Shown here: piece after piece, positions 1 to 6,583 of the stretch
Numbering within the stretch: the first letter of the stretch is position 1
Layout of the letters: every line of letters starts with the position of its first letter
From: Bacteriovoracaceae bacterium UBA6153
GTDB lineage: Bacteria; Bdellovibrionota; Bacteriovoracia; Bacteriovoracales; Bacteriovoracaceae
Length of the DNA: 64,000 bases
Assembly (NCBI GenBank): GCA_002428265.1
Contig: DIUR01000018.1
Span: forward strand, 1-64,000
Direction of reading: 5' to 3'
Notes under the pieces: model-generated
What the model was told of the DNA's origin: nothing
Seen by the model: only the letters and a program-made list of their open reading frames with translations
Databases searched by the model: none
Position numbers and translations under genes: made by a program

Positions 1-17
1 ATGCCCGAACTACCCGA
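1..17 (+). repeat. Attachment-site copy 1 (mutM start remnant, left end of element A)
   Basis: ATGCCCGAACTACCCGA encodes MPELPE, the invariant N-terminus of MutM/Fpg (Met, catalytic Pro2, Glu3). After codon 6 the sequence leaves mutM and reaches a stop after 12 codons (TAA at 37-39). It is identical to 3752-3768 over 17 bp. I read it as the chromosomal half of attL. Confidence 0.75.
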
Positions 18-146
18 GGCATATTCATTGCTTCTTTAAAATGTTTTAATATTAATAAATTACGAGTGAAACTCTGCCTTTCGTGCCTTTTATATTTTCA
101 TTATTCTTCATTCAATTTCATTGTTTTTCATCAAATGGCCCTACTC

Positions 147-155
147 GGCTGGCTT
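147..155 (+). repeat. GGCTGGCTT motif near left end of element A
   Basis: Single copy, about 130 bp inside attachment copy 1. It matches the tandem motif at 9880-9909, so it is a candidate arm-type integrase site. Confidence 0.45.
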
Positions 156-172
156 GGGCAGGCGTGAATTTT

Positions 173-1453
173 CTATTTTGGAATTTCTTCAGCTATGTTC
201 AACTTCATAAAAAGAAGAAGTGAAGCCAATACTGCAACAATCGAAATAATGATCATCGTACCAAAATGGGTAGTATCACCTAGAAGGGAACCCATAAAAA
301 ATAGTCCGACAGTGGCCATTCCAGTAATTGAATTGGCAATTCCATTTACTTCCCCTCTTTTGTCTTTTGGAATTAATACTTGGCGAAGCTCGGTTTCTCC
401 AATACTAAAACCGTAAAGACCAATCCTTGAGAAAAGAATCAAAATTAAGAAAGGATAAATATTTTCTAGCTTGTAAAAACAAATTGCCGAAAGAAGAACG
501 CAAATAAATTGAAATAAGATGAAAGATCGGCTGGCCTTAAAAAGCCCCATTCTTTCTTTAGCAAACGCAAAGAGGAATGTAGGTATCAATCCAAAGAGTG
601 CCCCAGCTCCCCTAAAAAGACCAATCGTAAACTCAGAAGCTTTTGCTCCATCCTTCAAATAACTGGTAAGAAGAACACCGTGTGGACTCAGAACAGAAAA
701 CCATAAGAAGGCATAAGAAACGATTACAATTGAATAAGGCTTCCCTTTTAATTTTTTAAGAGAATCAAAAAATTCAGTAAGAAAATTTTTTGTAATTGGT
801 AAGCTTACTATTTTTTCTTTGTACTCTTTTAAAGCTTGTATGGAACTAAGAAGATAGTACTCAGGAATGAAAGTTAAAATATTAATTATAGCAACTAGTG
901 AAAAACCATACAGACCCGATTTCTCATGAAAAAGAGTCATAGCAAGACCAGCAAATACTGGAGCTGAAACTTCAGTTAAGAGATCCAATCTTTTCAACCT
1001 GCTATTAAAAATTGTTAGTTCTTGTTCTGGAAGTACATCGATGGCTAAATCAAATCCGACTGAAATATCCATTAAAGATGATCCCAAATTTGAGATTGCA
1101 CCAAATATCGCTAAGGGAATAAAAATTAAGACGTATTCTAAAGTCGAGAATGGTTCACTCCCTTCCGAGTTCTTAAAGAGCAGCAAAATTAATGCCCACA
1201 TAAGAATTAGTGAAATTGTTTGGGTTCCAATTCCAAGCTTATAAATATCCAAGCGTTTTTGACTGTCAATCTTCTTAGAAAACCAAGGCCCAATTATGAT
1301 TTGGGCCAGTTTAGAAAATAAATAAAGAGTTGCTATTAATTGAATTTTTCCGGGAAATATCTGAATCAGGGTAAGCGGAACTACAAAATCCCATGCCTGA
1401 TCACCGAATCTTGTTAAAAATCTGCTTAATAAAATGTTCGACTGTATTGACAT
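173..1453 (-). CDS. Ferroportin-like (SLC40 family) metal exporter, MFS fold
   Basis: A 426-residue polytopic inner-membrane protein. The N-terminal stretch RFLTRFGDQAWDFVVPL resembles the ferroportin TM1 motif (GDRMWHF in the human protein), and NSRLKRLDLLTEVSAP near residue 150 matches the conserved ferroportin TM5 region. Ferroportins export Fe2+ and also Co2+/Ni2+/Zn2+; a Bdellovibrio homologue is the structural model. It is transcribed away from a CsoR/RcnR-type repressor gene 29 bp off, with a C-tract operator between them, so metal-induced expression is likely. A generic MFS drug exporter is the alternative, but the TM1 and TM5 motifs favour ferroportin. Confidence 0.8.
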   Translation of the reverse strand: MSIQSNILLSRFLTRFGDQAWDFVVPLTLIQIFPGKIQLIATLYLFSKLAQIIIGPWFSKKIDSQKRLDIYKLGIGTQTISLILMWALILLLFKNSEGSEPFSTLEYVLIFIPLAIFGAISNLGSSLMDISVGFDLAIDVLPEQELTIFNSRLKRLDLLTEVSAPVFAGLAMTLFHEKSGLYGFSLVAIINILTFIPEYYLLSSIQALKEYKEKIVSLPITKNFLTEFFDSLKKLKGKPYSIVIVSYAFLWFSVLSPHGVLLTSYLKDGAKASEFTIGLFRGAGALFGLIPTFLFAFAKERMGLFKASRSFILFQFICVLLSAICFYKLENIYPFLILILFSRIGLYGFSIGETELRQVLIPKDKRGEVNGIANSITGMATVGLFFMGSLLGDTTHFGTMIIISIVAVLASLLLFMKLNIAEEIPK

Positions 1454-1474
1454 CCTATCCCCCCCCTAGGGATA
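1454..1474. promoter_or_regulatory. Probable CsoR/RcnR-type operator between divergent genes
   Basis: The 29-bp gap between the exporter and the repressor contains CCTATCCCCCCCCTAGGG with TATCCC (1456-1461) and GGGATA (1469-1474) as inverted repeats around an eight-C tract. DUF156-family repressors bind an A/T-flanked G/C-tract of this type. The site sits close enough to both starts to control both directions. Confidence 0.6.
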
Positions 1475-1482
1475 ATAATAAA

Positions 1483-1755
1483 ATGACTGAATTAAAACAA
1501 CACCAATCTCATAAAGACGTCCTTTTACGTTTAAAAAAAGCCCATGGTCATTTAGCTAAGGTTATTCGAATGATTGAAGAGGAAGAAGGTTGCCTTAAAA
1601 TCTCACAACAACTTTTTGCTGTCGAAAAGGCAATTACTCAAGCTAAAAAGAATGTCATACATGATCATATTGAGCATTGCTTAGAAGATAGTAGTTCTAA
1701 AAAATCGAAAGAGAAGGATTTGAAGGAATTTAAGGAAATAACAAAATATCTATAA
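1483..1755 (+). CDS. CsoR/RcnR-family (DUF156) metal-sensing repressor
   Basis: A 90-residue all-helical repressor. The family signature is present: HKDVLLRLKKAHGHL at the N-terminus and QLFAVEKAITQAKKNVIHDHIEHC later. Metal-ligand spacing is Cys37, His62, Cys66 (25 then 4 residues), the Cys-His-Cys set of copper CsoR; RcnR has His at the third position. The protein also has extra N-terminal histidines (His7, His10), as in Ni/Co sensors. The sensed metal is therefore uncertain: the ligands hint at Cu(I), the operon at Ni/Co/Fe. I start at ATG 1483 because the homology begins there. It leads the operon that follows, and its stop overlaps the next start. Confidence 0.85.
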   Translation: MTELKQHQSHKDVLLRLKKAHGHLAKVIRMIEEEEGCLKISQQLFAVEKAITQAKKNVIHDHIEHCLEDSSSKKSKEKDLKEFKEITKYL

Positions 1756-2183
1756 TGATGAGCAAACTAAAAAAAATTATTTCATTGATTAATTTTTTAT
1801 TTATTTCGTTGTCTGTAGCGTCATTTCTTGCATATTCATATTTTAACTCTAACAACTTTTCAGCTCATGAAATTTTGAATTCCAATATCCATGGCTTCCT
1901 ATTCTCATCTCACTTAAATGACCATCATGATTCCCATGATACTCACCTTAATGTGGGCGATGATCACCTAGAACACGTTCATAAACATCGCCACAGCGAA
2001 AACGAGGAAGAGCATTCACATAAACACTTGAACATTATTTCATTTTCTGAAATTGTAATAAATAAAATCGCATACATTGAATTCCATCCCGTTAAAATAA
2101 ATTCCGTAGTACATTTTGCCTATAATATAAAATCCTATGATTCATACATATTAGAAATTCTAAAGCCTCCAATCCACACTTAA
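1755..2183 (+). CDS. Histidine-rich membrane-anchored protein of the metal operon
   Basis: 142 residues. It starts with one hydrophobic segment (about residues 8-29, INFLFISLSVASFLAYSYF), either an uncleaved signal anchor or a signal peptide. Residues about 50-95 are packed with His, Asp and Glu (HDSHDTHLNVGDDHLEHVHKH), an obvious metal buffer facing the periplasm. The start ATG overlaps the repressor stop by one base, indicating translational coupling. No family recognised. In context it probably binds the metal exported or sensed by its neighbours. Confidence 0.65.
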   Translation: MMSKLKKIISLINFLFISLSVASFLAYSYFNSNNFSAHEILNSNIHGFLFSSHLNDHHDSHDTHLNVGDDHLEHVHKHRHSENEEEHSHKHLNIISFSEIVINKIAYIEFHPVKINSVVHFAYNIKSYDSYILEILKPPIHT

Positions 2184-2231
2184 TTATTTTTTCAATAAAA
2201 CTAAAATTATAAATATTCTGGAGATGAGATA

Positions 2232-2984
2232 ATGAAATTTTTATTATCAGCTTTAATATTCCTTAGTAGCTCTATTTCATGGGCTCACGGAATTTCTGAA
2301 GCAGACAAACAGGCCATGCTTTCTGGTGGTTACTTAAAATATGTCTGGCTTGGTGCCACTCATATGTTAACGGGCTATGACCATTTACTATTTATTTTTG
2401 GGGTTATTTTCTTTTTAACCACATTTAAAGATATCGTTCGCTTTATAAGTGTATTTACTCTCGGCCACTGCATCACTCTTATTTTCGCTACTTTTTTTAA
2501 AATTACTGCGAATTACTTTCTAATTGATGCAGTCATTGCTGTAAGTGTTATGTATAAAGGATTTGAAAATATTGATGGTTTCAAAAAATACTTTTCGTGG
2601 GAGCCACCCAGCTTACTAAAGATGGTTTTTGCATTCGGATTAATTCACGGTTTTGGACTATCGACTCGCCTACAACAATTACCTCTAGGTGACGACGTAC
2701 AATCAATGCTAATTAGAATTCTCTCTTTTAACGTTGGTGTAGAACTAGGACAGATCATTGCGCTGACAATTATGCTCATTTTACTTAAGGGTTGGAGAAC
2801 AACTAGTTCTTTTGAAAAATTTGCAAAAGCAGCGAACGTTGCCTTAATTGCTGGAGGAATTTTTCTCTTTAATATGCAATTTCACGGTTACTGGCACTCT
2901 TTTCCAGAAGATTTCCCATTAAATCAAGATGACCATACCCACATTCACGCTGACATGAAAGCAGAAGAAGTAAACACTCATTAA
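2232..2984 (+). CDS. HupE/UreJ-like membrane protein
   Basis: 250 residues with a cleavable signal peptide (ends ...SISWA|HG) and about six membrane segments. Family motifs are clear: ATHMLTGYDHLLFI near residue 43, FTLGHCITLIFA near 78, FGLIHGFGLS near 138 and FNVGVELGQ near 165; the C-terminus is His-rich (DDHTHIHAD). HupE/UreJ proteins are linked to nickel or cobalt uptake or diffusion for hydrogenase and urease, but this second subgroup often sits beside efflux genes. A good ribosome site (GGAG) precedes the start. Here the divergent exporter and CsoR-type regulator suggest metal homeostasis and not enzyme maturation. Confidence 0.8.
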   Translation: MKFLLSALIFLSSSISWAHGISEADKQAMLSGGYLKYVWLGATHMLTGYDHLLFIFGVIFFLTTFKDIVRFISVFTLGHCITLIFATFFKITANYFLIDAVIAVSVMYKGFENIDGFKKYFSWEPPSLLKMVFAFGLIHGFGLSTRLQQLPLGDDVQSMLIRILSFNVGVELGQIIALTIMLILLKGWRTTSSFEKFAKAANVALIAGGIFLFNMQFHGYWHSFPEDFPLNQDDHTHIHADMKAEEVNTH

Positions 2985-3002
2985 TTCTTAAAGGAGATAA
3001 AA

Positions 3003-3350
3003 ATGAAATCACTTATCCTATTAGCTACTTTAATTTTCTCACAAGTATCTTTCGCATCTGGAAACCATTATCACCCTAAGCAAATTCTGAAATGTGCTAG
3101 TGAATGTACTGAAGCAGAAGTAAAAGGGATACTTCCAGCAGCGCTTGATACTTTAGTAAAAGCAAAAGAAGTACGAGAAGCTTGGAAGCAAGTCCCTCTT
3201 GAAAAAATTGAAAAGAGACAATTCAAAAAAGGGCCTGAATGGGTAGCAATTTTCTTTGATAAAAACCAAACAGAAGTTGCAAGACAGAGGCTTTATGTTT
3301 TTATTACTCTTGATGGTTGGCTAAATGGTGCCAATAACTCGGGGAAATAA
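3003..3350 (+). CDS. Small exported protein of the metal operon
   Basis: 115 residues with a signal peptide (MKSLILLATLIFSQVSFASG) and a mature part starting GNHYHP, followed by CASECTEAEV, a possible Cys pair (about residues 31 and 35). A strong AAAGGAG site precedes it, 18 bp after the HupE-like gene. Proteins of this size and start pattern often accompany HupE/UreJ-like genes, but I do not recognise the family with certainty. A periplasmic metal-binding or chaperone role is inferred from context only. Confidence 0.6.
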   Translation: MKSLILLATLIFSQVSFASGNHYHPKQILKCASECTEAEVKGILPAALDTLVKAKEVREAWKQVPLEKIEKRQFKKGPEWVAIFFDKNQTEVARQRLYVFITLDGWLNGANNSGK

Positions 3351-3351
3351 G

Positions 3352-3513
3352 ATGACAATTATAAAATCTTTTCTTGTATCTAGTGCTCATGCCTCTCCAG
3401 GAAGCGGGCATTCTCATGGACCAGAAATGAGTGGCTCAACACAATTGATTGGAGTTGCTATTATAGTTGTGATTTCGATTGCTGTTTTTTATTTTATGTC
3501 TAAAAAGAAATAA
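3352..3513 (+). CDS. Very small His-containing single-span membrane protein
   Basis: 53 residues. A short N-terminal part carries GSGHSHGPEMSG, followed by one membrane segment (TQLIGVAIIVVISIAVFYFM) and a KKK end. I use ATG 3352 because GGGGA lies just upstream and the longer reading frame would overlap the previous gene. It is the last gene of the operon, directly before a perfect terminator. Function unknown; the His motif and position suggest a metal-handling accessory. Confidence 0.55.
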   Translation: MTIIKSFLVSSAHASPGSGHSHGPEMSGSTQLIGVAIIVVISIAVFYFMSKKK

Positions 3514-3522
3514 TTTTTCTGG

Positions 3523-3549
3523 CCGGCCAATTCACCTTGGCCGGTTTTT
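3523..3549 (+). terminator. Rho-independent terminator of the metal operon
   Basis: Perfect 8-bp stem CCGGCCAA (3523-3530) with TTGGCCGG (3537-3544), a 6-base loop, and TTTTT immediately after. It lies 10 bp past the last gene. Confidence 0.9.
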
Positions 3550-3628
3550 CATACTAATATCTCTATCAACTAATCAAATTTTTTTGTATCTATATGAACA
3601 CACGAAATGTTTTTTATTTCACCTTTGC

Positions 3629-3636
3629 GCTGGCTT
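3629..3636 (+). repeat. GCTGGCTT motif near right end of element A
   Basis: GCTGGCTTGA, about 115 bp before attachment copy 2. It matches GGCTGGCTTGA at 9901-9911 except for the first base. Candidate arm-type integrase site. Confidence 0.45.
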
Positions 3637-3751
3637 GAGCTGTCTTATTAAAATTTAATCATCTTAAGTAATTAAATCTACTAGCAATCCCTGAATTAAA
3701 CTAACTCTGGCATTTGTTTACTTTTTATCTATAATTTTATATAGTTACGCC

Positions 3752-3768
3752 ATGCCCGAACTACCCGA
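3752..3768 (+). repeat. Attachment-site copy 2 (junction between elements A and B)
   Basis: Second exact copy of ATGCCCGAACTACCCGA. It is followed by AATGG and not by the true mutM continuation AGTCGAAACC, and the reading frame stops after 14 codons. It forms the right end of element A and the left end of element B. Confidence 0.75.
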
Positions 3769-3909
3769 AATGGTCAGGGCACAACAATCAATCTAGAAAT
3801 TTTAGTAGTTTGTAATTGAATTGCTAGTCTTCTATTTCACGATACTTCATCTCGTTTAATTTTATCCAACAGAAAAGTCGGAAAAATTAACAATTTTTTT
3901 ATATTTTGT

Positions 3910-5139
3910 TTATCTATATCGTGATCGGAAAGTGCTAGGTCGTCTTATACCCAAAACTTTTTCATCTTGATCAACAAAATAGTCGTGATTAAATGAATAA
4001 ATTTCTAGTCTGTCATCATAAATAATGTGCAGTTGATTTTCATAGTTTTTAGAACGAGTAAATATTCTCCAATTAATGGGTTCCCCAGGAATGGTTATCG
4101 GATCTCCTTCAGTAGGAAGTACGACGATTGCATTTTCACATTCTATTACCGTGCCAAACAAAGCTGTAGCTGCCGAAATTACTTGCCCCTTCCATGCGTG
4201 GAGATTAAGTGTATTTAACGCCGTAAACTTATTTTCATGATCCCAGGGCTTATATTTTAAAATCGATATTTGATTATCGTTAGCAATAAAAATTTTATCT
4301 TGATTTCCCCAGGAATACCCACTGCCTGAATTTAAAAATAATTTTTTATCAGTAAATACTTTATTTAATTTTCTCTTTTTAGAATTACCTCGACTTGAAT
4401 ATATTGTTTTAAATAATTCATCTTCACTTATATCTTCATCGTCTACTTGTTTAAAATCTGCCAGCTTTCCTCCTTCAACATTAGAAGATCCATAGATACT
4501 GTAGTATAACCAATTACAACTTGTGAAATTCCCTTTCATAAGCAGTGATGACTCTTTCTTAGCAAATGACAAACTTCCATCATCCAATGATTTTTCAAAT
4601 AAACCTTCAGGGCCTGCTGCTATCGCTAGACTTCGATAACTTGCCGACAAACTAGATATTGCTGAATCCCAACCCTTTGTAACACGGGTACTAACAGCAT
4701 AAGTTGTTTTTCCGTCACATGAAGCTTGAAACAGACCTTCTCGGGATCCAATAAACATTTTTTTTCCGTAAATACAAGAATCGGTATGTGGAAATGGAAA
4801 TGGTGATTGTTGTTTTGATTTATAATTTAAATTTTCGAACTTTATTTTTTGATCTATATTAATGTTTTCAAGTAACAACAGTTCAAATTTTTTACGAATA
4901 ACTTCTTTTATTTCGATATCAGAAACAAAAGGTTGAGAACCATCTCCATATAATAATGAGCTTTGTGTGAAGGCACATGAGAGTGCTAATTTTAATTCGC
5001 CCTTTACGTTAACGTCTTCTATTAAACGATCCCATCTAACTGTTTGGATATCTCCTTCTAAGTTAAATAAATAAAGCTTTCCTGCATATATTTGACTATC
5101 CCAATACTTTCCTAAAATTGTTAATTTTACAGGCTGCAT
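3910..5139 (-). CDS. Unrecognised 409-residue protein, possibly beta-propeller
   Basis: No known family recognised. The protein is soluble (no signal peptide or membrane span) and rich in short beta-like stretches with recurring Gly/aromatic turns (KLYLFNLEGDIQTV, GKKMFIGSREGLFQAS, QDKIFIANDNQISILKY, QLHIIYDDRLEIYSF), which suggests a WD/YVTN-like propeller. An acidic linker (DDEDISEDE) lies near residue 235. Its start overlaps the end of the upstream gene by 13 bp, so the two are almost certainly co-translated. It lies at the left end of element B, the usual place for variable cargo. A defence or conflict role is possible but is only inferred from location. Confidence 0.6.
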   Translation of the reverse strand: MQPVKLTILGKYWDSQIYAGKLYLFNLEGDIQTVRWDRLIEDVNVKGELKLALSCAFTQSSLLYGDGSQPFVSDIEIKEVIRKKFELLLLENINIDQKIKFENLNYKSKQQSPFPFPHTDSCIYGKKMFIGSREGLFQASCDGKTTYAVSTRVTKGWDSAISSLSASYRSLAIAAGPEGLFEKSLDDGSLSFAKKESSLLMKGNFTSCNWLYYSIYGSSNVEGGKLADFKQVDDEDISEDELFKTIYSSRGNSKKRKLNKVFTDKKLFLNSGSGYSWGNQDKIFIANDNQISILKYKPWDHENKFTALNTLNLHAWKGQVISAATALFGTVIECENAIVVLPTEGDPITIPGEPINWRIFTRSKNYENQLHIIYDDRLEIYSFNHDYFVDQDEKVLGIRRPSTFRSRYR

Positions 5140-5540
5140 GGTTGCCCCTTAGAAATTTTACGTATCTTGGCTGCAGGAAGAATATTGGAATTTAACCACG
5201 AATTTAAAATTTCAGTTGTTGGACGATCTTGGGTATGGATCTGGTGATCTGCAGGATATCCATGCCACTCTTGCTGTCCAGCCTTGCATACAAATTTAGC
5301 AATAAATAAATTTCTTAATTGGTCTTTTGATATACCTAAAAAATTGGGTGTTAAGTTAATTACATGAAGCCCCCACCCCGCCCCATGAGTTCTCCAAATA
5401 GTTAAATATGAATCAGAAAAACAGCTCATCTCTTCAGGTTGTGGAATTGTCCATTGGGATTTGGTTCGCATTCCATTTCGATGATGAGGATGAATTACAT
5501 ATAAAGGATTATCAGTATTAAAATCATTTGTAGGTGGCAT
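5127..5540 (-). CDS. Unrecognised 137-residue partner of the putative propeller protein
   Basis: A small soluble protein, Trp/His-rich, with a distinctive C-terminal half: QQEWHGYPADH near residue 90, then DRPTTEILNSWL and AAKIRKISKGQPCSL. The pattern WHGYPxD...DRP...L..W...IRKI.KG looks like a conserved domain, but I cannot name it. It is the first gene of a two-gene operon and overlaps the next gene by 13 bp. No signal peptide, so cytoplasmic. The A+T-rich 110 bp upstream, before the toxin promoter at 5652, should hold its promoter; I cannot define one. Confidence 0.55.
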   Translation of the reverse strand: MPPTNDFNTDNPLYVIHPHHRNGMRTKSQWTIPQPEEMSCFSDSYLTIWRTHGAGWGLHVINLTPNFLGISKDQLRNLFIAKFVCKAGQQEWHGYPADHQIHTQDRPTTEILNSWLNSNILPAAKIRKISKGQPCSL

Positions 5541-5651
5541 TGGTATTATTTTCCTTAAACGTAATATAAATACAACGAATTATAATCAAAAAAGCATTGG
5601 ATTATCAAACATATCTTACACTAAATTAAATTAAATAAATAGCCGTACCCC

Positions 5652-5681
5652 TTGACAAAAGTGTGCATAATACCGTACAGT
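5652..5681 (+). promoter_or_regulatory. Promoter of the toxin-antitoxin operon
   Basis: TTGACA (5652-5657), 18 bp, TACAGT (5676-5681). The toxin ATG is only 6 bp past the -10 box and no Shine-Dalgarno precedes it, so the transcript is probably leaderless. CCGTAC occurs at 5643 and 5673 as a possible autoregulation repeat. Confidence 0.6.
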
Positions 5682-5687
5682 TCTATT

Positions 5688-5999
5688 ATGAAGCAACTTC
5701 AAATCCTAAAGACACCTGAATTCATTGCTTGGCTTAATAAGCAGTCTCCTAAGACTAAGGCCATTATTACAGCAAGGCTCGACATGCTCTCTTTGGGACA
5801 CTTTGGTGATCATAAACGGTTTGAAGGCTTAATAGAATTGAGATGGAAGAATGGGACGCGAGTCTATTCTTTTATGTGGGGAAATACAATTGTGGTTGCC
5901 CTTAACGGAGGAAATAAAAATGGCCAAGATCGCGACATTAAAAAAGCAAAAAAAATCCGCGACGAAGTCCTTGAAGGTACACGTACCATTCAAGAGTAA
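5688..5999 (+). CDS. HigB/RelE-superfamily toxin (Gp49-like)
   Basis: 103 residues. The layout is that of phage-derived Gp49-like/HigB toxins: KTPEFIAWLNKQSPKTKAII, RLDMLSLGHFGDHKRFEGLIELRW (the family's 'G..K.l.g.l.ElR' stretch), GTRVYSFMWGNTIVVALNGGNKNGQDRDIKKAKKI. Such proteins are ribosome-dependent mRNA endonucleases; I infer that from the fold. I start at ATG 5688, where the homology begins. The 3' end overlaps the antitoxin gene by 80 nt. Toxin before antitoxin is the usual HigBA order. It may stabilise element B in the chromosome. Confidence 0.8.
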   Translation: MKQLQILKTPEFIAWLNKQSPKTKAIITARLDMLSLGHFGDHKRFEGLIELRWKNGTRVYSFMWGNTIVVALNGGNKNGQDRDIKKAKKIRDEVLEGTRTIQE

Positions 6000-6234
6000 A
6001 ATACTCAAAGACTCTGAAGTCGTTGCAGACACTCTTTTAGAGTGTATTAAAACTGGTGATCTCGATTCATTCAGAGAAGTACTATTCGCTCATTTATTGA
6101 CAGTTAATAAAGTGGCCTTAGCAAAGAAAGCTGGAATTGGAAGACGCACTCTTTATGATCTAATTGATCCGAAGAAGGAGTTTAATCCAGAGCTATCGAC
6201 AGTGTCGGCTTTGATTCAGGCATTGGCTGCTTAA
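5920..6234 (+). CDS. HigA-like HTH antitoxin
   Basis: 104 residues. The basic N-terminal 30 residues (MAKIATLKKQKKSATKSLKVHV) are followed by a helix-turn-helix core LTVNKVALAKKAGIGRRTLYDLI (about residues 65-88) and STVSALIQALA at the C-terminus, the arrangement of HigA-type antitoxin/transcription factors. The start at 5920 is fixed by a strong GGAGG at 5907-5911, inside the toxin gene, so the antitoxin can be translated on its own. It probably binds the toxin and represses the promoter at 5652. Confidence 0.8.
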   Translation: MAKIATLKKQKKSATKSLKVHVPFKSKILKDSEVVADTLLECIKTGDLDSFREVLFAHLLTVNKVALAKKAGIGRRTLYDLIDPKKEFNPELSTVSALIQALAA

Positions 6235-6244
6235 AAGGATATCT

Positions 6245-6556
6245 ATGCTTGGAGGACAAAAGCCTTGGATTAAGATCCTTGCTGAAAATTTTCTATTATA
6301 CATGACTTTACTTGCAATATTGCTAACTAGAATTGCTGGGAAAATTATTTACAATACCTATAGTATTTGGAACCTACTTGCTCTTTTAATTTCATTTATC
6401 GGATTAATTTTTTTAATTCTCTCTAAAAAAGAAAAAATTAAGAGAAAAGAATTTTTTACGTTCGGTTCTAGCAATATGAACGAAAAAGAAAAAAAACTCT
6501 ACCAAATTAGCTATATTTTAATGATCGTTGGAATACTTCTTACGTTCACAGTTTGA
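6245..6556 (+). CDS. Small three-span membrane protein in element B
   Basis: 103 residues with three hydrophobic segments (about 15-32, 42-60, 85-101) separated by a Lys-rich loop (SKKEKIKRKEFF). It follows the antitoxin stop by 10 bp with AGGA before the start, so it may be read from the toxin-antitoxin promoter. No family recognised. Possible roles include a superinfection or surface-exclusion protein, which is speculation. Confidence 0.5.
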   Translation: MLGGQKPWIKILAENFLLYMTLLAILLTRIAGKIIYNTYSIWNLLALLISFIGLIFLILSKKEKIKRKEFFTFGSSNMNEKEKKLYQISYILMIVGILLTFTV

Positions 6557-6583
6557 AATGTTTTAAAAAATACGAGCAACAAC

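Larger units (their letters stand above)
1..3768. mobile_element. Element A: recombinase-less metal-handling island in mutM 5' end
   Basis: Seen: the region is bounded by two identical 17-bp copies of the mutM start (1-17 and 3752-3768). It holds a divergent metal regulon (1453/1483 outward) but no integrase, transposase or replication gene. A GGCTGGCTT motif lies inside each end (147-155, and GCTGGCTT at 3629-3636); the same motif is repeated in front of the mutM junction of the neighbouring integrase element. Inference: a non-autonomous integrative element, or the decayed front half of a composite island, mobilised in trans by the tyrosine recombinase at 8627-9874. The left boundary coincides with the window edge, so I cannot see whether chromosomal mutM upstream sequence precedes position 1. 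Confidence 0.6.
3550..3909. other. Non-coding junction of the two elements
   Basis: About 360 bases without a credible gene. It holds the GCTGGCTT motif (3629-3636), attachment copy 2 (3752-3768) and very A+T-rich DNA on both sides. From 3769 to 3909 I see no copy of GGCTGGCTT in either orientation, so element B has no obvious arm repeat at its left end. Confidence 0.6.

Noticed and set aside
3514..3909. A hidden small gene in the 396-bp gap between the elements
   Set aside because: No frame of useful length with a ribosome site; the stretch is A+T-rich and is fully explained by a terminator, a repeat motif and an attachment copy.
5643..5678. Insertion-sequence end repeat (CCGTAC copies)
   Set aside because: Only six bases and directly repeated within a promoter; more likely an operator or chance.
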